From positions 1 to 36,343 of the IMG/VR virus record IMGVR_UViG_3300027710_000070: a stretch of 36,343 nt of DNA; one strand, 5' to 3'. The notes beneath the pieces were generated by a model. It did not search any database and was not told where the DNA came from. It worked only from the letters and a program-made list of their open reading frames with translations. The stretch comes from a virus. Both the position numbers and the translations under genes were made by a program. Below are positions 8,002-16,425 of the stretch, in pieces (within the stretch, counting starts at the first letter, position 1; each line of letters starts with the position of its first letter).

Positions 8002-9134
8002 TGGCTCTTAAACCACTGACACAAGCGGAACAGGATGCCATTCTCAAAGCTTTTGGCGGTGGTAAGTCTAACTTTAAGCAGGGTGCAAGTCAGCGTAAAG
8101 CTTTTGACGAAAATCGCCGAGATAAGGCAGGTGAAGACCCATTAAGCATCATTTTGAGTGTTGATGATGTCAAAGGGCAATACGACACCTCACGCACGCT
8201 AATGACCACGATCGGCGGCAAACAGCGTGAGATTACAGGTGCAGACTTAGAAGCCTTTCGTCGAAACATCGACACGGTACGCAAGGCATTTAAGCAGGGT
8301 ATTACCGCGAATCAGGTGCTCGATCTCAGTCTGAAAATGGATTTAGATAACGCCAAAGAGCAAATTCATACGGCTATTCCTGTCAGGTACAAAGGCGATG
8401 TTTTGCATTTTATGACGAACGCATGGATTGAATCGGACGTTAAACAGCATTATGTCATGGTGAAGTTTTTAGACTTAGGCGCAATCGCTACAACACCTAT
8501 CCCGTTATTAACCGCGACTAAAACCGTAGCACAAGGTTATTTAGCCTTTGACTGTGATTGTGGCCGTCACACCTTCTGGTATCGCTATATTTCGACCATT
8601 GGCGGATTTAACGCAGGTCGGGCGGAAACAGGCTTTCCCAAGATTCGTAACCCTCATTTGTCAGGTGTGGCGTGTAAGCATGTTTTGCGGGTGATGTTTT
8701 CGCTCAATCAGGCATTGGCCATTAGCAAAATTAAAGAGATGGTCAAGATTGTGCGGGCAAGTGCCAAGCCATTAGAAGAGTTACCCGAAAACCAACTCTC
8801 AGCCAAAGAAGTCAAAGATGCCGCTAAACGCCAAGTAGAGAAAGCACACCATGACCGCAATCAGGTTAGGCGTAATGTTGATGATCCTGTTAAGCAGCGT
8901 AAGGCTAAAAAAGAGGCTGAGAGGTTTGCTAAGGCCGCACAAACGGACGCACAAAAACAACGTGCCGAACGTAAGCGCATTATTGCTAATGGCTCGCCAA
9001 TGGAGAAATTGAATCTACGGCGTGACCTAGAAAACAGAGTGAAAACCTTGCAGCGAGAGTATGGCCAGACAAGCAATGAAAACTTGCTCGATGCAATGGA
9101 AAACTTACAAAACGATATTAATAGGTTGATTTAA
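8001..9134 (+). CDS. SWIM-type zinc-finger phage protein
   Basis: A 377-residue protein of unknown role. A SWIM-like metal site is visible: C185-D-C187-G-R-H, then a 37-residue insert, then A-C225-K-H227, giving C-x-C-x37-C-x-H. SWIM fingers are known from bacterial SNF2 helicases, MuDR transposases and other DNA- or protein-binding proteins; the insert is longer than usual. The part before it (about residues 100-180) is beta-rich. After residue 260 the chain is highly charged, K/R/E/A-rich and predicted coiled coil. It starts in the TAATG overlap with the LysM-like gene and is followed two bases later by the transglycosylase gene, so it may be a minor virion or tail assembly factor. Confidence 0.6.
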   Translation: MALKPLTQAEQDAILKAFGGGKSNFKQGASQRKAFDENRRDKAGEDPLSIILSVDDVKGQYDTSRTLMTTIGGKQREITGADLEAFRRNIDTVRKAFKQGITANQVLDLSLKMDLDNAKEQIHTAIPVRYKGDVLHFMTNAWIESDVKQHYVMVKFLDLGAIATTPIPLLTATKTVAQGYLAFDCDCGRHTFWYRYISTIGGFNAGRAETGFPKIRNPHLSGVACKHVLRVMFSLNQALAISKIKEMVKIVRASAKPLEELPENQLSAKEVKDAAKRQVEKAHHDRNQVRRNVDDPVKQRKAKKEAERFAKAAQTDAQKQRAERKRIIANGSPMEKLNLRRDLENRVKTLQREYGQTSNENLLDAMENLQNDINRLI

Positions 9135-9136
9135 TC

Positions 9137-11932
9137 ATGTCAGACATTCGTATTGATGATGACGGTTTTTTAGTGGGCGATAATGATCCAGCTAATCCAT
9201 CACCCGACACTCAAAATACTGCCGAAAACGCACTGCTAAAAGCCGTGCAAGAAGGCAATAGAGCAATCGTGAGTATTTTGCGCGAAACGCAAGGCTTGCA
9301 ACGGGACACGCTCAAAGCAACACAAGAAGCCAAAAAAAGAACAAGAACAGTCAGAGCAACGCCGCCTATTGTGCCGCCTTCTCCTGCGCCAAGAGTGAAT
9401 TTAGTACACCCCAATAGACCGCCTATTGTGCCAGTTGTGCCAGCACCACGAGTAAACTTAGTACATCCAAACAGGCCACAACCCACACCGCCTATTGCGC
9501 CTCCTGTGGTAGATACTGCCCGACTTAATCCTGATCGTGCTAATGAAGCTCCAAACGCCCCAAATAGCGAACCATCACAAGACGCAAATAACAATAAAAA
9601 CGCCGCCGAACGCAGCGCGACTTCTCGCATTACGGACAGCTTAAAAGACCTAAGCAATACACTGACTGTCAACGCCAACACCGACAGAATCGACCCAATG
9701 GTTGACGCTATCAAAGAGGCGGGTAGCGTTATTACTGTAGGCATTGATGCAGGTAAAAAAGTATTAAGTGTCGGTAATACGCTGATTGCGAAACCTGCTA
9801 TGGCATTAGGCCGTGGGATTAAAGGCTTAATCAAACCTAAAACGGATGCAATCAATTCGCCTACCGCTTGGTATAAAAGAATATGGCGCACACTGGTACA
9901 GGGCAACCGTCAAGACCAAACTCAACACAACCAAGAGCAACGGCGTTTAGATGAGATTGCCCGTGGTCAAGGTAGCGGCGGAGGGAGTGACAATAGCAGC
10001 CTATTAATGGTGCTTGGTTTGGGATTGGCTGGACTGTTGGCGGCTATCAAGAACATTAAAATTCCCTCATTAGATGAGCTTAAAAAGAAATTTAAAGAGT
10101 TAGGCACTGATAATGAGTCGCCAATTCCAATAAGTCGTATTCCTAAACTACCTACCCCTGCATTGCCGCCTACACGTTTTCAATCGTGGATGACAAAACT
10201 GGGCGAAACGAAAGTAGGCAAGGCATTAGGCACATTTGCTAAAAAAATCCCTTTTATTACCAGTGCATTAGAAGCAGGTGCAGGCGGCATTAATGCGGTC
10301 AATATCGACAATGATAAAAACTTAACGGACACTGAAAAAGAACGCGCACAATCGGCTAATGCAGGCAAAACAGTTGGTGCTATTGGCGGGGGTTTGGGTG
10401 GTGCAACGGCTGGAATGGCGGCAGGTGCGGCGATTGGATCAGCCTTCCCTATTATCGGAACAGCTATCGGTACTGTTGTTGGTGGTCTTGTTGGTTCTTG
10501 GCTAGGAACAACAGGCGGCAGAATTGTCGGCGAAAAGGTTGGCGGTTGGGTCGATGATCTAGCCAATGCTGATATTGCAGGGCGAATGGGTAATGCGTGG
10601 GATGCGTTTCTTACGCCATTGACCCCAATGTTTGCCGAGATTAAAAACTGGACTGTTAGCACTTGGCAAAAAACACAAGATGCCGCGCTTGGAATGTGGG
10701 AATCCGTCACGATTGACGCTAAAGCCACTTGGTCAACAATAACGAGTAGCTGGGATGGACTGATTGCCAATGTTTCGTCAGGTTTTGAATCAATAGCTAC
10801 CACTGCAACGGAATTTAACGACTGGTTTAAGAAAAAAACAGGTATTGATATTGGAAAGGGTTTAACAGGCGCAAAAGATGCGGTTGTTGATACGGTAAGT
10901 CGTAATGTTGTGCCAGTAGTCGTAGGGATGGGGGAATCTCTAGCGATTAACGCAAAGGCGAATACTGAAAAACTCAAAGAAAATGCTGCAAGTTTTGGTC
11001 AAGGCATAAAAGACGCACCACTTGTTCAGGCTTTAGGCAAGTTAGGTGAAGGCTTATCAGGTGCGGCGTTTGCCTTAACTCAACCAACGGACAAGGAGAA
11101 AACATCAAAATCAACACAGGCCAATTACAACAAAAACAGCGCGATTATCAACGATGCAGCAAAAAGAAATGGTTTAACGCCACAATTTATGGCAGGTGTC
11201 GCCTACACTGAAAGCTCTTTTAAAGGTGGCAGCACAAAAGCGAACAGTTCAACAGCTACAGGACTTTATCAATTTGTTGATGATACTTGGGCAGACCAAG
11301 TAGCGCGTAGTAATGCCCCCGAAGCACAGCCATACAAAGCACAAGCGCAAGCGTACCTTGCTGATAAAAATAAGGGAGTCCCACGGTCAAAAAGAAAAGA
11401 AACCTACAAAGCTTTATTGTCAGCACGAAGCAATGACCAGCTAAATGCCGTTATTGGTGGGCAGTATCTTAGACAAGGATTAGATGCGCTTAAAAAATCG
11501 GGCGTTTCTAATCCTTCTATGGCTGAGGTTTATGCCTACCACCACGACGGCAACGCCAAACGGGTGATTGATGCACGTCATGGCGACAAATCGGCTTTAG
11601 CGCAATTAGAGCAATGGGGTACTAAGTTAAACACGGGAGCGGCTTATGCTAAAAATACTCAAGCACCAACAGTCACACCTAAAGCAATTGCCACGCCCAC
11701 GGCGAACATGGCCACAAACAGTGTGCCAAGCATGAAGGCCGCACCCGTTAATGCCGTTCCTGTGCCGAATGTGCAGTCGATTCAATCCGTGCAGGCTAAG
11801 GAGCAACCGACACGGCTCAATAGCACGCCAACGCCGATTAAAGTGTCATTTGCCAAGCCATTAGTGGGGCAGAACGTGAGTGATCGAGGGATAGCGCATA
11901 TCTTGACGGGTGGCATAGGTGAAACGGTGTAA
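9137..11932 (+). CDS. Multidomain tail protein with lytic transglycosylase domain
   Basis: 931 residues. Residues 1-60 look coiled-coil (ENALLKAVQEGNRAIVSILRET). A Pro-rich linker at about 72-135 carries a duplicated RVNLVHPNRP block. A hydrophobic helix (SLLMVLGLGLAGLLAAI, about 285-302) is followed by a long glycine-zipper stretch, about 411-475 (GGGLGGATAGMAAGAAIGSA and onward), able to enter membranes. Residues about 665-820 form an SLT-type transglycosylase fold: GLTPQFMAGVAYTESSF with probable catalytic Glu692, TGLYQFVDDTW, and VYAYHHDGNAKRV. A low-complexity T/P/V-rich tail closes it. It probably cuts peptidoglycan during DNA entry; it may act as tail lysin, ejected internal protein or tape measure. 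It ends its operon: its stop is part of the next GTAACCC element. Confidence 0.78.
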   Translation: MSDIRIDDDGFLVGDNDPANPSPDTQNTAENALLKAVQEGNRAIVSILRETQGLQRDTLKATQEAKKRTRTVRATPPIVPPSPAPRVNLVHPNRPPIVPVVPAPRVNLVHPNRPQPTPPIAPPVVDTARLNPDRANEAPNAPNSEPSQDANNNKNAAERSATSRITDSLKDLSNTLTVNANTDRIDPMVDAIKEAGSVITVGIDAGKKVLSVGNTLIAKPAMALGRGIKGLIKPKTDAINSPTAWYKRIWRTLVQGNRQDQTQHNQEQRRLDEIARGQGSGGGSDNSSLLMVLGLGLAGLLAAIKNIKIPSLDELKKKFKELGTDNESPIPISRIPKLPTPALPPTRFQSWMTKLGETKVGKALGTFAKKIPFITSALEAGAGGINAVNIDNDKNLTDTEKERAQSANAGKTVGAIGGGLGGATAGMAAGAAIGSAFPIIGTAIGTVVGGLVGSWLGTTGGRIVGEKVGGWVDDLANADIAGRMGNAWDAFLTPLTPMFAEIKNWTVSTWQKTQDAALGMWESVTIDAKATWSTITSSWDGLIANVSSGFESIATTATEFNDWFKKKTGIDIGKGLTGAKDAVVDTVSRNVVPVVVGMGESLAINAKANTEKLKENAASFGQGIKDAPLVQALGKLGEGLSGAAFALTQPTDKEKTSKSTQANYNKNSAIINDAAKRNGLTPQFMAGVAYTESSFKGGSTKANSSTATGLYQFVDDTWADQVARSNAPEAQPYKAQAQAYLADKNKGVPRSKRKETYKALLSARSNDQLNAVIGGQYLRQGLDALKKSGVSNPSMAEVYAYHHDGNAKRVIDARHGDKSALAQLEQWGTKLNTGAAYAKNTQAPTVTPKAIATPTANMATNSVPSMKAAPVNAVPVPNVQSIQSVQAKEQPTRLNSTPTPIKVSFAKPLVGQNVSDRGIAHILTGGIGETV

Positions 11933-11967
11933 CCCTTAAAAAAGCACCCACGGGCAAGCCTTACACT
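11929..11967 (+). promoter_or_regulatory. Candidate late promoter, GTAACCC family, copy 3
   Basis: GTAACCC at 11929-11935 contains the TAA stop of the preceding gene. The -10-like TACACT at 11962-11967 is at the standard spacing, with an A-run between the two. Predicted start is near 11974, about 29 bases before ATG 12003. Confidence 0.6.
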
Positions 11968-12001
11968 GAGTACATATTTTGTATTTTATGTAAGGCATTG
12001 C
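11954..12001 (+). promoter_or_regulatory. Inverted repeat in leader 3, ending one base before the start codon
   Basis: GCAAGCCTTACA (11954-11965) pairs with TGTAAGGCATTGC (11989-12001): 12 bp with one bulged A. The 3' arm covers the AAGG ribosome-binding site and ends one base before ATG 12003. The 5' arm lies upstream of or within the -10 hexamer, so it would be missing from promoter-initiated RNA. Confidence 0.6.
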
Positions 12002-12002
12002 C

Positions 12003-13079
12003 ATGAGATTAAATGACCCGCTTTTCCCTGCAACTTCAACCGACCCATCATTAACTGACAAAGTGTTAGGTGTAGTCGGTGGATTGGTCAAATTAATGAC
12101 GTTGCAGCAGATTAAAAATATTGTTGATAGCTCCGTTACTGTCGAAAATGTTCTCACGTCAACAAGCACCACTAGCGCGTTATCAGCCAATCAAGGTAAG
12201 GTTTTAAAAGCCGCAATTGATGCTATTCCTGCGCCAACAACTCCTATTACGGTGGTTGATGCACTTAACTCAAATAGTACAACTAGCGCGTTATCCGCAG
12301 CACAGGGCAAGGCTTTGGAAGATACAAAAGCCCCTTTAGCAAGTCCTGCTTTCACAGGCAACCCCACCGCCCCTACTGCTACGTCTGAGACTGACAACGA
12401 CGAGATAGCGACAACCGCTTTTGTCCACGATATTACAGACGCAATTGTTACCGCTCTAGGCGACAAATGTCCTTTAGTTGAAGGTAAAGTCCCGTCCGAG
12501 AATCTGCCTTCTTATGTGGATGATGCCTTAGAGTTTGCTAATTTAGCAGCGTTTCCCGTGACGGGTGAAGGCGGAAAAATTTACATAGCGGCGAATACTA
12601 ATTTAATTTACCGCTGGACAGGTTCGACTTACGTGCTAATTGGCGACGGGACAAGTGTTGATGTTGTTGGCGTGGGGGCTAATGCCTTTCCTCGTTATGA
12701 TATTGCTCAAACTTTGTCGGATGTCGCTAAATCCCAATTGCTCACCAACATTGGGGCTAAAAAGTCCTACAACTTACTCAATAAAACCGCCTCTTACACC
12801 TTAGCTTTAGCTGATTTTCAAAACGATGTTGATTTGTACGACAAGGTTTATCTGCGGATGAATCTCGCTACTGCCAATAACGTGACCGTTGATACATCAT
12901 TGACAACATTACCAAACTTAACTGAAATTAGCATTAGAAACGTGGGGACGGGCTTCACCACCTTAGTTGCTAGTGGTACTACATTAAACGGAATTTTAGT
13001 GTTTAACACTGTCAATGAAGTCAAGACGCTGATTAAAGTCGGGGTTAATGAGTGGGATGTGGTGGGAGCATTAACATGA
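12003..13079 (+). CDS. Second tail fibre protein
   Basis: A 358-residue protein with modules common in phage fibres. There are two copies of a short repeat, STSTTSALSANQGKVLKAA (about 55-73) and SNSTTSALSAAQGKALEDT (about 90-108). The SPAFTGNPTAPTAT...ATTAFV fibre repeat follows (about 115-145). A beta segment with GGKIYIAANTNLIYRWTGSTYV comes next (about 185-210), then a beta-rich C-terminal domain. The last base-triplet TGA overlaps the next ATG. It starts after a leader with hairpin and AAGG. Its N-terminus differs from the collar fibre at 5873, so it may attach elsewhere or form the shaft for the lectin-like product of the next gene. Confidence 0.8.
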   Translation: MRLNDPLFPATSTDPSLTDKVLGVVGGLVKLMTLQQIKNIVDSSVTVENVLTSTSTTSALSANQGKVLKAAIDAIPAPTTPITVVDALNSNSTTSALSAAQGKALEDTKAPLASPAFTGNPTAPTATSETDNDEIATTAFVHDITDAIVTALGDKCPLVEGKVPSENLPSYVDDALEFANLAAFPVTGEGGKIYIAANTNLIYRWTGSTYVLIGDGTSVDVVGVGANAFPRYDIAQTLSDVAKSQLLTNIGAKKSYNLLNKTASYTLALADFQNDVDLYDKVYLRMNLATANNVTVDTSLTTLPNLTEISIRNVGTGFTTLVASGTTLNGILVFNTVNEVKTLIKVGVNEWDVVGALT

Positions 13080-13663
13080 TTAGTGGGGTTTTGTGCCAAC
13101 GAAAAGCAGCAGTTGTTGAGCGTTGGTTTAAGTTTGACGGCAATCTATTAAACAATGGGAGCTTGGCGTGTACTGCTACATTAGTGAGCGGAAGTGTGTC
13201 TTATAGCTCATCAAATGCGAATGCAGGACAGTCAATAGTCCCAAGCGGTGCTCAAATAACTACGACACCAACTTATGCTCTTGGCACTGACTTCTACATT
13301 GAGTTTTACGCAACATTAACAGATAACGGTATTTACAACACGATTATAGGATCATCTGGAGCTGGAATACTTATAGGGAAGACAAGTTTTGGTGGTGGAA
13401 AAATACAGGTTAATGTGTACGGCAACCCCGGGGGGGGATTTGATAGTGCGTTGCCTTGGGCTGATGGATTAAAGCATAAATTCAAAATTACGTTTATTTC
13501 AGGGGAGATTAAATTATATGTTGATGACATATTAAGAGACACAGGAACAACTAATATAACTAATTTTCTTTATGCAAAAAGTGAGATTGTTTTGTTTTAT
13601 GGCGTTGGTTCATCGGGCGGCTACTACGACGATTTAATTATTCATCGTAATGTTGTTCCGTAA
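13076..13663 (+). CDS. LamG/concanavalin-like tail adhesin
   Basis: 195 residues from ATG 13076, which forms an ATGA overlap with the fibre stop and has GGTGGGAG (13061-13068) upstream. The sequence ERWFKFDG...NNGS, DFYIEFYATLTDNGIYNTIIGS, HKFKITFISGEIKLYVDD and YYDDLIIHRNV is the familiar strand pattern of LamG / concanavalin-like sandwich domains. These bind sugars and often tip fibres or their adhesins. A run of eight G residues at 13430-13437 encodes part of NPGGGF and could vary in length. The TAA stop lies within the next GTAACCC element. Probable receptor-binding or fibre decoration protein. Confidence 0.72.
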   Translation: MISGVLCQRKAAVVERWFKFDGNLLNNGSLACTATLVSGSVSYSSSNANAGQSIVPSGAQITTTPTYALGTDFYIEFYATLTDNGIYNTIIGSSGAGILIGKTSFGGGKIQVNVYGNPGGGFDSALPWADGLKHKFKITFISGEIKLYVDDILRDTGTTNITNFLYAKSEIVLFYGVGSSGGYYDDLIIHRNVVP

Positions 13664-13698
13664 CCCCACCCAAACAGCGACAGACCATCCATTACACT
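13660..13698 (+). promoter_or_regulatory. Candidate late promoter, GTAACCC family, copy 4
   Basis: GTAACCC at 13660-13666 contains the upstream stop TAA and continues as CACCCAAACA, identical to the start of copy 7. The -10-like TACACT at 13693-13698 is at the standard spacing. Predicted start is near 13705, about 31 bases before ATG 13736. Confidence 0.62.
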
Positions 13699-13729
13699 AA
13701 CGCCTAACCCTCATTGAGAGATAGGCGTT
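13699..13729 (+). promoter_or_regulatory. Inverted repeat in leader 4
   Basis: AACGCCTA (13699-13706) pairs perfectly with TAGGCGTT (13722-13729). The loop holds GAGAGA, a possible ribosome-binding site, and the 3' arm contains AGG. ATG 13736 follows six bases later. Most of the 5' arm lies upstream of the predicted transcription start. Confidence 0.55.
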
Positions 13730-13735
13730 TTTATC

Positions 13736-14641
13736 ATGCCCAAGACTTCTAAAATCACGTTTAACGTAAACGAGCTACAACGCCAACACACAGGCCAACG
13801 GCGATGCTATGACAATGTCGGCTTGGCACGCCTCATCAATTCACCTCAGATTCAAGAGCGCGTCAGCAAAGGCGACCTGATTGGCTATTATGGCCATTGG
13901 CCGCGTAAAAAGTTTGGGATGCAGCCGCAAGAAGGCGGTATGGATGGCAGCAAGCCGATCACCTTAAAACCTGCTATTCGCACCACGTTCTTAGAAGCTG
14001 ACAACAAAGGCAACCTCACGCATCAAACCGAGTTTTTAGACACCCAAGAAGGCAAAGATGCCTATGACTTGTTTCAAAACAAAGTTGGTGGCTTTAGTGC
14101 GGCAATGACAACCGCACCCAAAGGCGTGACCGAGATCCCTGTCCGTTTTTATGGCTTTGATTATGTCCTTGAGCCTAACTTTAGCGGTAATCGTGGCTAT
14201 ACGATGGCTTTTGATAGCGCGCCGAATGATCCATTGATTTTAGAGCGTTTTGATTCAATCAATGATGATGGCGATACAGGTGAGTTGATTCACGTTTTTG
14301 ATAGTGTTGAAGAGGAGGTGTTATATCAAAATCAGGTCATGGGTGACTTGTATCGTCGCCTACAAGGTGACTATCGCCATGTTTTAGACAGTGCAGGTGC
14401 AATGTCAGGCGAAAAGGCGCACTTAGAGCAAACCATTCAAGAAATGCTAGATAAGCAAGCCAAGCAGGGTAAACGTAGCAGCCGAAGTCCTATTTTTATT
14501 GATGAACGGAAATTGTCACGTTTTGATGAGGCGAATTCATTTAAGACGGCGGATTTGGTGAGTCTTGATATGGACGATGATAAAGATATTCGCGCCGAAA
14601 AAGCCAAGATTGCACAGGCTAAACGCCGTTATGGGTACTAA
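13736..14641 (+). CDS. Probable prohead protease or scaffold-type head protein
   Basis: A 301-residue protein. Residues about 1-150 contain GLARLINSPQIQERVSKGDLIGYYGHW, then AIRTTFLEADNKGNLTHQTEFLDT and NKVGGFSAAMTT. The order of a His in an LTHQ context and a Ser in a GGFSAA context is compatible with a herpes/T4-type head maturation protease, but I cannot prove the catalytic residues. The C-terminal half is acidic and helical (EEEVLYQNQVMGDLYRRLQGDYR) and ends in a charged tail, like a scaffold. It begins a four-gene operon of virion-type proteins. It may process the capsid protein encoded at 28394. A non-enzymatic structural role is the alternative. Confidence 0.45.
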   Translation: MPKTSKITFNVNELQRQHTGQRRCYDNVGLARLINSPQIQERVSKGDLIGYYGHWPRKKFGMQPQEGGMDGSKPITLKPAIRTTFLEADNKGNLTHQTEFLDTQEGKDAYDLFQNKVGGFSAAMTTAPKGVTEIPVRFYGFDYVLEPNFSGNRGYTMAFDSAPNDPLILERFDSINDDGDTGELIHVFDSVEEEVLYQNQVMGDLYRRLQGDYRHVLDSAGAMSGEKAHLEQTIQEMLDKQAKQGKRSSRSPIFIDERKLSRFDEANSFKTADLVSLDMDDDKDIRAEKAKIAQAKRRYGY

Positions 14642-14643
14642 TC

Positions 14644-15402
14644 ATGGCTGATTTATTTCTACCCGTGAAAGTTGGTTTAGGCGAATACATGGGGCGGTTT
14701 AAGCAATCGTTTGCGGTCACTCATAACGACACGAACGCAGTACAAGAGTTTTCTACGCGCCCCCTAGAACAGAGTATTGTTTTTGCTCCGTCACGCATGG
14801 GTGATGCCATTGAAGAGATATTGAGTGCGTGGCGCAGAAATACCAATGAAAACGGCAAAGCACAAAGTACCGCTTTTTTGCCTGTCATGGCGATTGCTGT
14901 TGCCCGTGACTATACGCCCGCATCGCCCGGTCAAGGCATGATGTTGGGTGATGCGATTGATATTAAAATTCCCAATTATCCCGACGAACGCAATCTAAAA
15001 CTAGAGTTGATCCGTGGTCAATTGCGCGTACAAGTCGTCGTGATTGCCGCCGATGACAGTACCGCTAAAAGCTTAATAGCGCGGTTTTGTCATTTTGTGC
15101 GCCGTTATGATAACCGTGGGTTTGATGCGGTTTATCCACTCGCAGGCGTTAATGAGGCTTGGTTTAACACTTGGGATAGTCAAGACCTTTATCCTTCGGC
15201 TGTCACCATCGCCCAGACCAACCTAGCCATTCAAAAAGTGGACTTGATGTTGAACATCGCCATCCCGATGGTTTACGGCGCGGCCAGTGGTCAACCCAAT
15301 AGCGGTATCGGTACAGGAACGCCAAGTGATCCATTCGGCTTACCTGTGTTAACGCAAATCAATGTACGGCAATTAAATATGTCCGATAAGGAGTTGGTAT
15401 GA
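14644..15402 (+). CDS. Virion-type protein, unrecognised (neck/tail terminator candidate)
   Basis: 252 residues with mixed alpha/beta character. VFAPSRMGDAIEEILSAWRR near residue 46 is an amphipathic helix. The central part (KLELIRGQLRVQVVVIAADD) is beta-rich. The C-terminal tail is Gly/Pro/Ser-rich and flexible (GAASGQPNSGIGTGTPSDPFG). The size and context (between a head protease-like gene and two small coupled genes) suggest a head-tail connector or tail terminator, but I see no diagnostic motif. It starts two bases after the preceding stop and overlaps the next gene by ATGA. Confidence 0.65.
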   Translation: MADLFLPVKVGLGEYMGRFKQSFAVTHNDTNAVQEFSTRPLEQSIVFAPSRMGDAIEEILSAWRRNTNENGKAQSTAFLPVMAIAVARDYTPASPGQGMMLGDAIDIKIPNYPDERNLKLELIRGQLRVQVVVIAADDSTAKSLIARFCHFVRRYDNRGFDAVYPLAGVNEAWFNTWDSQDLYPSAVTIAQTNLAIQKVDLMLNIAIPMVYGAASGQPNSGIGTGTPSDPFGLPVLTQINVRQLNMSDKELV

Positions 15403-15929
15403 GTGAACCCCTAAGAATCCGCGCCATTGTGCAGGGTTATCAAGGCGATATGTTGTGTATTTATGCGGCGATGGACGAAGCCAGTGGTTTATTGCTCATC
15501 GACCGTGCCGAAAAGTTTGATGAAAACATGGAGATTACGCCTGATTTAACCATTTTGACCAATGTGCCATTGTTGCCTAGTTGGACGATGTTTTTTAAGG
15601 AAGATCAGCTTAAACAGGCGATTGATGCGTACCACACCTTAACAGGCAATGGCTTATTGGACATTGAATCGAATATGCAGCGTTACAATCCTGTGGGCGC
15701 GATTCAAGTTAATGGCATGAAGGAAAGCGGTATCGAGTACCGTTTTAGTGAGTTAAATAATGGTCATGTTGGGATATTGATATGCGCCTTGTTTGCCGAA
15801 AAACAGCGCAATATTCGAGCGAGTTTAGCCGCACAAGTGAATATGCTGAATCCACCGACCCCATTACCTTACGCGCAACAGCGAGAGAGTTTTGTGGTTA
15901 AGCCTATGAGTGTCGGCTACTTTTTTTAA
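15399..15929 (+). CDS. Small virion-type protein, unrecognised
   Basis: 176 residues. The ATG at 15399 overlaps the previous stop (ATGA) and is preceded by a strong AAGGAG. The protein is mixed alpha/beta, starting RIRAIVQGYQGDMLCIYAAMDEASGLLLIDRAEKFDE in its first strand-rich segment and ending with VVKPMSVGYFF. No enzymatic motif is visible. The tight coupling to 14644 and 15941 implies joint production; a connector or tail completion role is a guess from position only. Confidence 0.65.
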   Translation: MSEPLRIRAIVQGYQGDMLCIYAAMDEASGLLLIDRAEKFDENMEITPDLTILTNVPLLPSWTMFFKEDQLKQAIDAYHTLTGNGLLDIESNMQRYNPVGAIQVNGMKESGIEYRFSELNNGHVGILICALFAEKQRNIRASLAAQVNMLNPPTPLPYAQQRESFVVKPMSVGYFF

Positions 15930-15940
15930 GGTGAATCATC

Positions 15941-16420
15941 GTGCTCAATAATGTGCCGTTAGCAATCAGACGTTCGGTTCGGGCGGTGACGCTGAATCAC
16001 CCTAACCGTATGACGTGTACCGTTTATCGAAAGGTGGTGACTCGTATCGCACCAACAATGATAGGGGGATTGCCTACGCTGGGCGGTTTAGGCGTGCTAG
16101 AAGATGATGATGAAGCAGATTTTGAATATCAGTCATTGGGTGATGGCTGTGTGGTGATGTTAGGGACGTATCAGGGCGGCTTTAGAAGTGATGACAATTC
16201 ACTTTTAGACAATCCCAATACCTCACAACAAGAGGCATTGCTTGAGCCTTTAGCGGATGATGGCTTTGCACCTAAAAAGCATGATTTAGTGAGCATTGTC
16301 ATTGGGGATGCCTTGTTGCCTTATGAGATTACTGAGATTACAGGCACTGTCAATATTCCGCCTTTTACGCAAAAGTACGTTTTACAATTGAGAGATGAGT
16401 TGCTTTATGTCGCGCCTTAA
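15941..16420 (+). CDS. Small virion-type protein, unrecognised (head-tail joining candidate)
   Basis: 159 residues from a GTG start at 15941, preceded by AAGGTGA about 7 bases upstream. The first strand-rich part is RMTCTVYRKVVTRIAP. A variable acidic loop follows (EDDDEADFEYQ), and the C-terminus is beta-rich (LLPYEITEITGTVNIPPF...YVLQLRDELLYVAP). The layout (N-terminal helix, then beta-barrel-like strands) is common to small joining and tail completion proteins, but nothing here is diagnostic. It is the last gene of its operon; a solitary type I-F CRISPR repeat in antisense orientation begins six bases after its stop. Confidence 0.6.
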   Translation: MLNNVPLAIRRSVRAVTLNHPNRMTCTVYRKVVTRIAPTMIGGLPTLGGLGVLEDDDEADFEYQSLGDGCVVMLGTYQGGFRSDDNSLLDNPNTSQQEALLEPLADDGFAPKKHDLVSIVIGDALLPYEITEITGTVNIPPFTQKYVLQLRDELLYVAP

Positions 16421-16425
16421 AAAGA

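Noticed and set aside
8647-8653. GTAACCC inside the SWIM-protein gene
   Set aside because: It lies deep in a coding region with no start codon at the family distance and no -10 hexamer at the standard position; one or two chance copies of a 7-mer are expected in a window of this size.
10180-10977. Long minus-strand open frames opposite the transglycosylase gene (also 9211-9906)
   Set aside because: They are shadows of a Gly/Ala/Pro-rich coding region; their translations are low-complexity, and they lack ribosome-binding sites and recognisable motifs.
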